Shown here in pieces: positions 30,856-39,105 of a stretch of DNA of 64,000 bases. Position numbers and translations under genes: made by a program. This DNA is from Sphingobacteriales bacterium UTBCD1. Lineage in GTDB: Bacteria; Bacteroidota; Bacteroidia; Chitinophagales; Chitinophagaceae. Each line of letters starts with the position of its first letter. Position 1 is the stretch's first letter. The DNA lies in contig MWTC01000003.1 in NCBI GenBank assembly GCA_002066995.1, positions 84,706 to 148,705 on the forward strand. Direction: 5' to 3'. Below the pieces are notes generated by a model that saw nothing but the letters and a program-made list of their open reading frames with translations, was not told the DNA's origin and did no database searches.

Positions 30856-31260
30856 TTACGAACGCAATGCCTGCCTCGCCAGTAATTTCCACCGCCTGTT
30901 TTGCCATTGCCACACCTGCAGAATGAACAGCTCTACCTTTCCGGGTAAATTTTTATCATTGGTTCCGGCTAAGAAATGATGCCGTACCACTGCAGTTTCT
31001 CCTGTAACTATTATTTTTTGCCGTGATATTTTAATTGAAGTAAAAGCAGAATTTCTGTTTTTAATTTTCGTAATAAAACTCCTCTTATCTTCCACCAATC
31101 CATTGGAATGACCGTAGCTTAATTCCTTGCAGAGTAACTCCTCCAGCAGCTTATCATTAACTTCAATCAATGCTGAATGAAATTTATCAACTGCAGAACT
31201 GACTTCATCTTCCCGGCTTCCGGGAACTACCACCGGCTTTTTTCCTGGATTCAATTCCAT
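30856..31260 (-). CDS. NTF2-like (DUF4440/SnoaL-type) small protein
   Basis: A 134-residue cytoplasmic protein with the cone-shaped NTF2-like fold pattern: an amphipathic N-terminal helix (SSAVDKFHSALIEVNDKLLE), the segment LSYGHSNGLVEDKRSFI, and closing beta strands VELFILQVWQWQNRRWKLLA. DUF4440 proteins bind small molecules or act as isomerases or accessory factors; no catalytic residues can be named. It lies between susC and lacI on the susC strand, with candidate operators on both sides, so it may be co-regulated with the PUL. Such genes are often found next to carbohydrate loci, but a role in this one is only inference. Confidence 0.75.
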   Translation of the reverse strand: MELNPGKKPVVVPGSREDEVSSAVDKFHSALIEVNDKLLEELLCKELSYGHSNGLVEDKRSFITKIKNRNSAFTSIKISRQKIIVTGETAVVRHHFLAGTNDKNLPGKVELFILQVWQWQNRRWKLLARQALRS

Positions 31261-31360
31261 GGCCAGGCATTAGTTAAATTATAAAAGAATACATTTCGAA
31301 TTACTTCAAAAATCCTATTCCGAACGTAGTGAATAAAAAGTAATGAAGCAGCAAAATCTT

Positions 31361-31372
31361 CGAAAACGTTGT
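31361..31372. promoter_or_regulatory. Candidate LacI-family operator, copy 2
   Basis: CGAAAACGTTGT in the 167-base gap between the divergent NTF2-like and lacI genes, 55 bases before the lacI ATG. It lies just ahead of a one-mismatch -7 box (TAACTTTA, 31386-31393), about where the -33 region would be, so binding here would be expected to repress lacI (autoregulation). Confidence 0.55.
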
Positions 31373-31427
31373 CGTAAAACTATTCTAACTTTAGAAACCC
31401 AATTACTTTGGGGGAAAGACTATCAGG

Positions 31428-32450
31428 ATGAAATCCGGGACTATTACCATTAAAGACATTTCTAAAGCGTTGGGACTATCAGTATCCACAGTGTCCAAAG
31501 CTTTAAGAGGCAGTCACGAGATAAGTGCCGAAACACAGTCTTTGGTAAAAGAATACGCCGGCAGAATCAATTACAAGCCTAATCCCATTGCACAAGGCCT
31601 CCGTAAAGGTAAAAGCAAATCCATCGCTGTTATTGTACCAAACATTGACAATAATTTTTTTTCACAGGTGATCAATGGGATAGAGTCCATTGCTCATAAA
31701 AAAGATTATAATGTCATCATCACGCAAACTCATGAATCTTATGAAAGAGAAGTGTTGACCACACAGCATCATTTTTCGAGATCGGTAGATGGACTGATCG
31801 TTTCAATTTCAGCAGAATCTGAAAACGTAGATCACTTTGAAGAAGTTCAAAATAAGGGATTACCCGTTGTTTTCTTTGACCGAGTACCCGATAAAATCAA
31901 AACACATAAAGTAATTGCAAACAATTTGCAGGGTGCTTTTGAAGCGACTCAACATCTGATACAACAAGGACATCGCCATATAGCACATATCACCAGCTCG
32001 GATTTTTTATCAATAACGGCAGAAAGGCTGGAGGGATACATCAGGGCGCTTGAAGTGAATGGTCTTCCTGTAGAAGACCAGTATATAAAATACTGCGCCC
32101 ATGGGGGAATGATAAAAGAAGAAACTTATGATGCGCTTCATGAATTGCTGGCTTTGAAAAATAAACCTGATGCCATACTAACTGCTTCAGACAGGTTAAG
32201 TACAACCACACTAAGTATATTAACCCAATTAAAAATGAATGTTCCGGGAGAAATAGCTCTTGTAGGATTCACCAATACCATTTCTGCTGATATTTTCAAT
32301 CCGCCATTTTCAGCAGTTGTCCAACCTGCATTTGAAATTGGTAAAACGGCTACGGAACTGCTGGTGCAGCTTATTGAAAGCAAACGACCCATCAGTAATT
32401 TTGAAAAAAGAGTTCTCAACACTGAGCTGATCATCAGGAAGTCCAGTTGA
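31428..32450 (+). CDS. LacI-family transcriptional regulator of the PUL
   Basis: A 340-residue LacI/GalR repressor. The N-terminal helix-turn-helix is TIKDISKALGLSVSTVSKAL, with the hinge NYKPNPIAQGLRKGKSKSIA, followed by a periplasmic-binding-protein-like effector domain (IAVIVPNIDNNFFSQVINGI, GLPVVFFDRVP, DAILTASDRLSTTTL, GEIALVGFTNT). It is divergent from the PUL operon, with identical candidate operators at 30836 and 31361. Expected behaviour is repression of susC and the downstream enzymes until a pathway intermediate (for example KDG or a uronate) binds. The ligand is not readable. Most Bacteroidota PULs use hybrid two-component or sigma/anti-sigma control, so this is the less common layout. 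Confidence 0.93.
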   Translation: MKSGTITIKDISKALGLSVSTVSKALRGSHEISAETQSLVKEYAGRINYKPNPIAQGLRKGKSKSIAVIVPNIDNNFFSQVINGIESIAHKKDYNVIITQTHESYEREVLTTQHHFSRSVDGLIVSISAESENVDHFEEVQNKGLPVVFFDRVPDKIKTHKVIANNLQGAFEATQHLIQQGHRHIAHITSSDFLSITAERLEGYIRALEVNGLPVEDQYIKYCAHGGMIKEETYDALHELLALKNKPDAILTASDRLSTTTLSILTQLKMNVPGEIALVGFTNTISADIFNPPFSAVVQPAFEIGKTATELLVQLIESKRPISNFEKRVLNTELIIRKSS

Positions 32451-32527
32451 TACTTTTTGCTTGCTATGATAAAAATCGATTTGAATATTTCTTAAAAATA
32501 TTTTCCGATCTGCAGGCATATTAAATC

Positions 32528-33721
32528 TTACTTGAAGTCTGCTTTCATCACCCGTAGCACATTGCCTCCGAGAATTTTTCTGATGGATTTTTTTGAATAA
32601 CCTCTTTTGACCAATTCTTCTGTGACCAACGGATATTTTGTTACATCATCCAGGCCTACCGGCACAGATGATACACCATCATAGTCTGAACCAATACCGA
32701 CATAATCATCACCCACTAATTTAACGATATAATCAATATGATCCACCAGCTTTGAAACAGAAGGGCGGTAAGGCTCCAGTTCTGCCGAAAAATATTGTTC
32801 CCATATTGCGTTCATTTTTGCCGCATCATAATATTGTTTCAGCGAATCTTTTATTTGTTTGCCCCGGGTGCCTTCCAGCTCATTCATTTTTTTTGCAAAA
32901 TTGCTGTCAATAAAACCTGAATAAAAATTAACACAGATCACTCCCCCGTTTTTTGCCACTGCTTTTATCTGATCATCTTTCACGTTTCTGAATACAGGAC
33001 AAATATTCCACACGGAGCTGTGCGACAGCAGTACCGGTTTTGTAGTAGTCGCAATAGCATCATAAAAAGTTTGTTCCCCTGTATGAGAAAGATCCACTAT
33101 TACACCCAGCTCGTTCATCCGCTTTACTACCTGTTTACCGAATTCCGTAAGTCCTTTATGTTTTAAACTATCAGCATTCAGCGTTTCATCCATGGCGCTG
33201 GTAGCCCAACTGTTGCTGTTATTCCAGGTCAGGGTCATATACCGCATTCCTCTTTTATATAAATTTTCCAGTTTGTTCAAATCCCCTTCGATCATGTGTC
33301 CTCCTTCCACACCGATCAATGCAACAAGTTTCTTTTGCCGGATTCCTTTTTTTACATCAGCATAGGTATAAGCCTTTATCATCCTGCCCGGATTCCGGGA
33401 AACAATTGCATCGAGGGAATCAATCTCTTCCATTGCATCTTTGAAAAAACCTTCCTTGTTCCTGGGTCTATCACCGGTCCATACGGAAAAAAACTGTACA
33501 TCAAGGCCTCCTTCTTTCCATCGGTCAAGATCACTCTGGCCTGAATTGATACGATGGGAGATGTCTTTCCCGTCCAGTACGGACGAAGAAAGCACATCGT
33601 TGTGCGTATCAACCAATATTGCTTTGAAATGTATTTTCTCTGCTGACTGTGCCAGTACCGTCATAGAAATAAAAATAAAAAAAGCAGGAATGAAATAGCG
33701 CATAGAATTGAATTTAGCCAT
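32528..33721 (-). CDS. Membrane dipeptidase, M19 family, secreted
   Basis: A 397-residue renal-dipeptidase-type (M19) zinc enzyme that hydrolyses dipeptides, including those with D-residues. Metal-site motifs are AILVDTHNDVLS (DxH), VALIGVEGGHMIEGD (bridging Glu), GVIVDLSHTGEQTF, VLLSHSSVWNICPVFRN and VGIGSDYDGV. The frame is open far upstream to 33943, but that stretch has no family similarity. I chose the ATG at 33721 (MAKFNSMRYFIPAFFIFISM), giving a Sec signal ending at VLAQS; the ATG at 33703 is also possible. Convergent with lacI and divergent from dapD (about 100 bases between starts). Confidence 0.92.
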   Translation of the reverse strand: MAKFNSMRYFIPAFFIFISMTVLAQSAEKIHFKAILVDTHNDVLSSSVLDGKDISHRINSGQSDLDRWKEGGLDVQFFSVWTGDRPRNKEGFFKDAMEEIDSLDAIVSRNPGRMIKAYTYADVKKGIRQKKLVALIGVEGGHMIEGDLNKLENLYKRGMRYMTLTWNNSNSWATSAMDETLNADSLKHKGLTEFGKQVVKRMNELGVIVDLSHTGEQTFYDAIATTTKPVLLSHSSVWNICPVFRNVKDDQIKAVAKNGGVICVNFYSGFIDSNFAKKMNELEGTRGKQIKDSLKQYYDAAKMNAIWEQYFSAELEPYRPSVSKLVDHIDYIVKLVGDDYVGIGSDYDGVSSVPVGLDDVTKYPLVTEELVKRGYSKKSIRKILGGNVLRVMKADFK

Positions 33722-33825
33722 GAAACTACAAATATGAATTGATAATCCGGCTAAACGACCAGGATAATCTGACCGGCAACAATCCATGTCAATATAAAAT
33801 CTATTTTCGCTGCAAATTTTTACAC

Positions 33826-34632
33826 ATGAAAGATCTGATACTGGAGGCATGGTCCAACAGGGAACTGCTGAAAGAAGAAAAATACAGGAACAACATTGGA
33901 GCCGTGATCGAAAACATTGATAAAGGAAAACTCCGGGTAGCATCCCCGGGTGAAAACGGCTGGCAGGTGCATGAATGGGTCAGGCAGGCCATCCTGTTGT
34001 ATTTTGCCACGCAGCAAATGAAAACATGGAACCTTGAACCTTTCGAATTCTATGATAAAATGCCCTTGAAGAAAAACTATAAAGACATAGGAGTGCGTGT
34101 CGTACCGCATGCAGTGGCAAGGTATGGTGCATATATTGCAAAGAATGTGGTAATGATGCCTTCTTATGTGAACATAGGCGCCTATGTGGATGAGGGTACC
34201 ATGGTAGATACTTGGGCCACAGTCGGAAGCTGTGCACAAATTGGCAAAGCTGTGCACCTGAGCGGTGGCGTTGGCATAGGTGGTGTGTTAGAACCATTGC
34301 AGGCAAGGCCCGTCATCATCGAAGACGGTTGTTTTATCGGGAGCCGTTGTATAGTTGTGGAAGGGGTTCAGGTGGAAAAAGAAGCTGTACTTGGAGCAAA
34401 TGTAGTTTTGACTCAGTCAACAAGGATCATTGATGTAAGCGGAAGCTTGCCGGTTGAATACAAAGGCCGGGTGCCTGCACGCAGTGTGGTGATCCCCGGC
34501 TCATACACAAAAAAATTTCCTGCAGGAGAATACGGGGTCAGTTGTGCCCTGATCATCGGCCAGCGCAAAGCAAGTACCGATCTGAAGACCAGCCTGAACG
34601 ATGCTTTAAGGGATTTCAATGTCAGCGTATAG
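33826..34632 (+). CDS. dapD: Tetrahydrodipicolinate N-succinyltransferase
   Basis: Transfers succinyl from succinyl-CoA to tetrahydrodipicolinate in lysine and diaminopimelate synthesis. The 268-residue protein starts at MKDLILEAWSN; a longer frame from 33739 has no family similarity. The left-handed beta-helix of hexapeptide repeats covers YGAYIAKNVVMMPSYVNIGA to GCFIGSRCIVVEGVQVEKEA, with the catalytic region VDEGTMVDTWATVGSCAQIG and GGVGIGGVLEPLQA. The succinylase route fits the dapB gene at 56910, though the two are far apart. The tRNA-Leu gene follows 70 bases later. Confidence 0.95.
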   Translation: MKDLILEAWSNRELLKEEKYRNNIGAVIENIDKGKLRVASPGENGWQVHEWVRQAILLYFATQQMKTWNLEPFEFYDKMPLKKNYKDIGVRVVPHAVARYGAYIAKNVVMMPSYVNIGAYVDEGTMVDTWATVGSCAQIGKAVHLSGGVGIGGVLEPLQARPVIIEDGCFIGSRCIVVEGVQVEKEAVLGANVVLTQSTRIIDVSGSLPVEYKGRVPARSVVIPGSYTKKFPAGEYGVSCALIIGQRKASTDLKTSLNDALRDFNVSV

Positions 34633-34702
34633 TATAATGTAAGTAAACGGTATTTAATTTACATTTTACTCTTTTCATTTTTCATTTTACATTTGCCGCC
34701 CT

Positions 34703-34786
34703 GCCCGGGTGGCGAAATTGGTAGACGCACTGTCTTCAGGTGGCAGCATCCGAAAGGTTGTGCTGGTTCGAATCCAGTCCCGGGCA
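34703..34786 (+). tRNA. tRNA-Leu (anticodon CAG)
   Basis: An 84-nt class II tRNA. Acceptor arms GCCCGGG (34703-34709) and CCCGGGC (34779-34785) pair perfectly, followed by discriminator A. The anticodon stem CTGTC/GGCAG encloses the loop TTCAGGT, giving anticodon CAG at 34737-34739, which reads CUG (Leu). A variable arm and the T-arm segment GGTTCGAATCC are present. The 3' CCA is not encoded. Confidence 0.95.
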
Positions 34787-34791
34787 CTAAG

Positions 34792-34821
34792 CTCCTGTTT
34801 TACCGGCTGGAGATTTTTTTT
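34792..34821 (+). terminator. Possible terminator after tRNA-Leu
   Basis: CTCC (34792-34795) and GGAG (34809-34812) can form a short imperfect stem followed by a run of eight T residues (34814-34821), 6 bases after the tRNA. The stem is weak; the T-run is the main support. The rest of the gap to 34954 shows no gene. Confidence 0.4.
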
Positions 34822-34954
34822 GTCATTATTCTTTTTCTGAAATGAATTCTCCCGTTCAGAAAACCCGGGATCCATTGTTTGTGACGGTTATTTGCATGCC
34901 TGGCGCTGTTCTTTAAAGAATTTAGTCAGCGATAAAAAAACAATATCGTTTTAG

Positions 34955-34986
34955 AAAAAAAAGAGAGAGATGACCATTCATCTCTC
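34955..34986 (-). terminator. Intrinsic terminator downstream of the S10 peptidase
   Basis: A perfect 9-bp stem, GAGAGATGA (34965-34973) with TCATCTCTC (34978-34986), and a 4-base loop. On the minus strand it is followed by a run of eight T residues, the standard form of a rho-independent terminator. It lies about 113 bases past the stop of the S10 gene. A second, weaker inverted repeat (GGGACTG/CAGTCTC on the minus strand) lies in the 35040-35075 stretch. Confidence 0.8.
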
Positions 34987-35098
34987 CCCTTGCAACCTTA
35001 AAATATATGAGAAAATTATTTCCAATTTACTAAAAAAAACAGAGACTGCCAAATAATTAAAAGACAGTCCCTGCTATTCATTTTCATTTAATCCTTTG

Positions 35099-36631
35099 CT
35101 AATACTTTGCAGGAGTACCCGGTTTTGAAATCGAGTTCTTTATAAACTCTCTTAACTGCTCATTGGCGGTCACCAGGTCATCCCTGCGCAGGTACATCAT
35201 GTGGCCGCTGCGGAACCCTTTCCAGCTCATCCTGTCTTTTAATTTACTGCCCGGATCCATTTGCCACATACTGTATTTGGCATTAAAATAATCACAGGCG
35301 CCATCATAATACCCCGACTGCACCAATAAGTGTAGGTAAGGATTCTGAGCCATTGCCCGCCTCAGGTTTTCGCCTGTCCTGTCATTATTATTATTCCATG
35401 GATATACAAATCCAAACATGTTATATTTTAAATCAGTCTTGTATCCCAATTCTTCCCGCAGGTAAATATTGATCGCAGGAGTAAATGAATGAAGCCATGA
35501 AGTAAGTTCTGAATTATAATCAGGTCGTTCACCTGCATCCTGCCGGTCTATTCCTTTGTACCGAGAATCCAATCTCCCCACTGTAAATCCTTCATCTCTT
35601 AAAAGTTCTTTCCAGAAAAAAGATGTGGGGATAACGAGGTTATGCTGCAGTATGGTTAACTCCGACAATCCTGAATAACGGGACATTTTTGAAGCGATCT
35701 GCTTTTTCTGATCAGCAGTCAGCTCACCGGCTTTTGTAAGGGCAGGTATCAGTTGATTGACTGTAAAATCTTCGACCTCAGGCAACATTGCTGTCAGGTC
35801 TTTTTGCTGAAGATCAGCGGGAAGTTTTTTATGATACCAGGCAGTAGCGGAATAATAAGGCAATAGCAAGGCTTCACCCACCGGGCCATCACGATTAATA
35901 CCGAGATCTGTAGGAGATACAAGGATAACTCCATTCAGGTACATCCACTGTGAATTTTGTAATTCCAAAGCAAGGCCTGATACTCTTGTAGTGCCATAAC
36001 TTTCACCGATCAGGAATTTTGGAGAGGCCCACCGGTTCTTTCTTGTAACAAACGTGTTGATCCATTCCGCCAGGTATTTAACGTCTTCATTAACTCCAAA
36101 AAATTTACCGGTTGGAATATCCTTGCTGATCGCCCTGGAAAATCCCGTATTAACCGGATCCACATAAACAATATCCGCAACATCTAAAATGGAATAAGGA
36201 TTATCCCTCATTCCATAGGGCTGCACCGGGTAGCCTTCATCATCAACATTCAGTATCCTCGGGCCGGTATACCCGATCTCCATCCAGACGGAGGGAGTGC
36301 CCGGACCGCCATTAAAAGAAATCACTAATGGACGCATAGTCCTGTCTTTTACATCTGACCTTTCATAATAAGTGTAAAAAACTCCTGCGATTGCTTTCCC
36401 GTCATCATCCCAAACCGGCATAGTACCAAACGTAGCAGTATAAGGAACAGCCTGACCTTTGATGGTAACCTGGTTTTTGATGGTTGTGGAAGAATCCGTT
36501 TTAACCATCTTGTTAACTGTTTGTGTTTTCCCTGCATCTGTACCGGTAGTAGCCTGGGGAGGCGTCCATTGCCGGGCATCTGATAAAATCACCAAACAGG
36601 AAAAAGTAACCAATAAGAATAGTTTTTGCAT
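35099..36631 (-). CDS. Secreted serine carboxypeptidase, S10 family
   Basis: A 510-residue S10-type alpha/beta-hydrolase peptidase with a Sec signal (MQKLFLLVTFSCLVILSDA). The oxyanion region is PLVISFNGGPGTPSVWMEIG, followed by DIVYVDPVNTGFSRAI. The nucleophile Ser is in FLIGESYGTTR (about residue 209), and the catalytic His is in FRSGHMMYLRRD (about 475); the Asp is probably in GYYDGACDYFN. It removes C-terminal residues from peptides, probably in the periplasm. The gene stands alone: its terminator is at 34955-34986 and a 465-base gap lies upstream. Confidence 0.93.
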   Translation of the reverse strand: MQKLFLLVTFSCLVILSDARQWTPPQATTGTDAGKTQTVNKMVKTDSSTTIKNQVTIKGQAVPYTATFGTMPVWDDDGKAIAGVFYTYYERSDVKDRTMRPLVISFNGGPGTPSVWMEIGYTGPRILNVDDEGYPVQPYGMRDNPYSILDVADIVYVDPVNTGFSRAISKDIPTGKFFGVNEDVKYLAEWINTFVTRKNRWASPKFLIGESYGTTRVSGLALELQNSQWMYLNGVILVSPTDLGINRDGPVGEALLLPYYSATAWYHKKLPADLQQKDLTAMLPEVEDFTVNQLIPALTKAGELTADQKKQIASKMSRYSGLSELTILQHNLVIPTSFFWKELLRDEGFTVGRLDSRYKGIDRQDAGERPDYNSELTSWLHSFTPAINIYLREELGYKTDLKYNMFGFVYPWNNNNDRTGENLRRAMAQNPYLHLLVQSGYYDGACDYFNAKYSMWQMDPGSKLKDRMSWKGFRSGHMMYLRRDDLVTANEQLREFIKNSISKPGTPAKY

Positions 36632-37096
36632 GACAAATTAGTTTTGGATAAAAAAATGAATGTAAGAAAACTATTCCGGCTGCAAAAATGAACTTGATGA
36701 ACGGTTGCATTAATTTTCATTCAAAACGGAACTACCGTTTTCTATAAAAAAAATCCCGGAAAATCTGAAATAGAACTGAGATTGGATCCGGCAATTATCT
36801 TTTAGACCGGGACATGAGCACTTCGCCCTGGTGATACCCTGATGATTAAGGATTTTGAAAAAATGAAATTATTAACCCGTGCAGAGCGGCAGGTATATTT
36901 GAAGTCTTATACAGGATGAAAAAAACTTAAACGCTAAACAACTGGCTTCTGTAATATAACGATTTAAAATCATTGAAACTTTTTTCACTATCTTCCCCGG
37001 TTATTATCTGATAAAAAAACATTTACACTGAATTTTTTTTATTTAATTTTCCTCCCTGTAGCTTAACCGCTGATTAACTTTGATTTGACCACAGTC
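36632..37096. other. 465-base intergenic region
   Basis: No gene found. It holds a perfect 7-bp inverted repeat, AAAACGG-AACTA-CCGTTTT (36723-36741), about 90 bases upstream of the S10 start, which could be an operator or a weak terminator. It also holds a perfect -7 box at its right end for the histidine kinase gene. The central part (36760-37010) shows no structure that I can name. Confidence 0.5.
37075..37082 (+). promoter_or_regulatory. Candidate -7 promoter box for the kinase/regulator pair
   Basis: TAACTTTG is a perfect TAnnTTTG match, 14 bases before the ATG at 37097 and 53 before the one at 37136. If the transcript starts about 7 bases further on, the leader to 37097 is almost nil, which slightly favours the ATG at 37136. 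No clear TTTG at -33. Confidence 0.4.
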
Positions 37097-38410
37097 ATGC
37101 GAAACCTGAATTACATTGCAAGTATATTTAATAATATGTTCGCCAGGGCGAAAGCAATCAGGTTAAGCATACTTATCAGCACTGTTGTTATCGGGCTCAT
37201 CATCGTGATTCAGGCTATCTGGTTAACGAAGGTCTATCAATACGAACAAAAGGAGTTTGATCAGAAAGTTGTTGGCGCCATAAAAGGAGTTTATGAAGAT
37301 ATTGACCTGGTCATAGATCCTACCAGGTACCTGAACGACATAGTTACCAAACCCGATCCGCACATTTATATTGCCTCCGTGGAAAGATGGGAACCATCAG
37401 ACACGATCGCTTTTTATTTGCATCATGAGCTGGAAGATTTCAACATCTTTGCAGACTGCAGGCTTACCTTGTTTGATAGCAAAAAGGGAGTCTTTTTCGA
37501 AAAAGACATTTACTCTGCCACCAGCAAGAATAAATCTTTAAATGCCCTGCCGGCAAGCGCCACCAAACTTTCTCATAACAGTATCATACTTTATTTTCCG
37601 CACAGGGAACGATATATCATTTCTAACATGATCTTCTGGATAGTCACCAGCCTGATCCTGTTAGGCGTATTGGTATGGCTGGGGCTCAGCCTTTTTTACC
37701 TGAACCGGCAAAAATCGCTTAACGAATTACAAAAGGATCTTGTAAACAATTTTTCACATGAATTCAAAACACCATTGTCAGTCATATCACTTGCCGCAGA
37801 ATCAATGAAAAAGAATTCTACTGTTGAAAAAAAAGAGAAAATTCTTCGTTATGCCAATATGGTAGAAAGCCAGAGCCTGTACCTGCAGGGGCAGATTGAC
37901 CGCCTGCTGCGCTATTCTTTTTCAGAAAAGGCTGGATTACAACTGATCAGGGAACAAGTAAACATTCATGACCTGGTCCGTGAAGCAACCATTAATCTGC
38001 AGCCGCTTATAGAACAGAAAAAAGCTGAAATAAAATTCGAACTCAATGCTGAAAACCCGGTGATCTATGCCGATAAAAATTATATCCTGATCGTTTTGAT
38101 CAACCTGGTCGAAAATGCACTGAAATATTCCAAAGAACCTAAAATAATAATCGGCACAGCCAACAAGGAGCACAACCTTGAAATAAATGTTAAGGATAAC
38201 GGCCAGGGCATTGAAAAGAAATTTTTAAGCGATATTTTTAAAAAATTTTTCAGGGTATCCAAAGGTGACATACGTACTTCTAAAGGTTTCGGAATAGGTC
38301 TCAGTTTTGTAAAGAAAATAATAGACAGCCACCATGGTACCATCAATGTTGAAAGTATTCCCCAAATTGGAAGTAACTTTATCATATCCTTACATCAAAA
38401 TCAATTCTGA
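37097..38410 (+). CDS. Sensor histidine kinase
   Basis: A 437-residue membrane histidine kinase that works with the next gene. TM1 is LSILISTVVIGLIIVIQAIW, followed by a ~130-residue periplasmic sensor region, and TM2 is FWIVTSLILLGVLVWLGLSL. There is no clear HAMP domain. The dimerisation box NNFSHEFKTPLSVISL carries the phospho-accepting His (about residue 220), followed by ILIVLINLVENALKYS (N box), VKDNGQGIEKKFLSDIFKKF (G1/F) and GFGIGLSFVKKIID (G2). An ATG at 37136 (MFARAKAIRLS) is an alternative start. The signal sensed is unknown. The regulator's ATG follows the stop codon without a gap. Confidence 0.93.
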   Translation: MRNLNYIASIFNNMFARAKAIRLSILISTVVIGLIIVIQAIWLTKVYQYEQKEFDQKVVGAIKGVYEDIDLVIDPTRYLNDIVTKPDPHIYIASVERWEPSDTIAFYLHHELEDFNIFADCRLTLFDSKKGVFFEKDIYSATSKNKSLNALPASATKLSHNSIILYFPHRERYIISNMIFWIVTSLILLGVLVWLGLSLFYLNRQKSLNELQKDLVNNFSHEFKTPLSVISLAAESMKKNSTVEKKEKILRYANMVESQSLYLQGQIDRLLRYSFSEKAGLQLIREQVNIHDLVREATINLQPLIEQKKAEIKFELNAENPVIYADKNYILIVLINLVENALKYSKEPKIIIGTANKEHNLEINVKDNGQGIEKKFLSDIFKKFFRVSKGDIRTSKGFGIGLSFVKKIIDSHHGTINVESIPQIGSNFIISLHQNQF

Positions 38411-39103
38411 ATGAACAAGCAAATGACTGTGCTGATTGCAGAAGATGATCTGCAACTTGGATTTCTGATCAAAGAAAACCTTGAAGAAGAAGGGTATGAA
38501 GTCATCAACTGTCCTGATGGTGAAATAGCCTGGGAATATTTTCAGAAAAAGCAACCTGATATTTGCCTGCTTGATATAAATATGCCGGTACGGGACGGTT
38601 ACAGCCTCGCAAAAAAGATCAGGCAAAAAAATGATGTGATCCCGATCATCTTCCTGACAGCAAAATCGATGGAGGAAGACAAATTAAAAGGCTTTGAGAC
38701 AGGCGCCGATGACTACATAACCAAACCATTCAGCATGAAAGAACTGCTGCTGCGGATGAATGTCTTTTTGCGCCGTAACAAAATGCTCCTTTCCGATGAA
38801 AGCCGTGAAATAAAAATCGGCAGCCTCACCTTTTTACCCGACGAAATGAAGCTGGTAAGCGAGAATGAGGTGGTTACACTCACACAACGTGAGTCAGAAC
38901 TGCTTGAGTTCTTTTGCACCCATCCGAATAAAGCGCTTAAACGGGAAGATATTTTAACCCACGTCTGGGGAAAAAACGATTACTTCCTCGGAAGAAGCAT
39001 GGACGTATTCGTCACCAAACTTAGAAAGCACCTGAAAAATGAAGGCCTGGCTAATATTGAGACCGTTCATAATGTAGGATTCCGTTTCAACCTGCCCGAA
39101 TAA
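38411..39103 (+). CDS. Response regulator, OmpR/PhoB type
   Basis: A 230-residue transcription regulator. Receiver domain: acidic pocket LIAEDDLQLGF, phosphorylated Asp in CLLDINMPVRDGYSL (about residue 55), switch residue in PIIFLTAKS and Lys in DDYITKPFSMKEL. The C-terminal winged helix has LTQRESELLEFFCTHPNKAL, DILTHVWGKNDYFLGRSMDV and the wing VHNVGFRFNLPE. Its start follows the kinase stop directly, so the pair is a standard two-component system. No target operator can be proposed from the sequence. Confidence 0.95.
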   Translation: MNKQMTVLIAEDDLQLGFLIKENLEEEGYEVINCPDGEIAWEYFQKKQPDICLLDINMPVRDGYSLAKKIRQKNDVIPIIFLTAKSMEEDKLKGFETGADDYITKPFSMKELLLRMNVFLRRNKMLLSDESREIKIGSLTFLPDEMKLVSENEVVTLTQRESELLEFFCTHPNKALKREDILTHVWGKNDYFLGRSMDVFVTKLRKHLKNEGLANIETVHNVGFRFNLPE

Positions 39104-39105
39104 GG

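Noticed and set aside
33722..33943. N-terminal extension of the M19 dipeptidase
   Set aside because: It overlaps the divergent dapD start and promoter region, and the signal peptide at 33721 marks the true start.
34687..34875. 62-codon minus-strand ORF across tRNA-Leu
   Set aside because: It is antisense to a perfectly folded tRNA gene and has no coding features.
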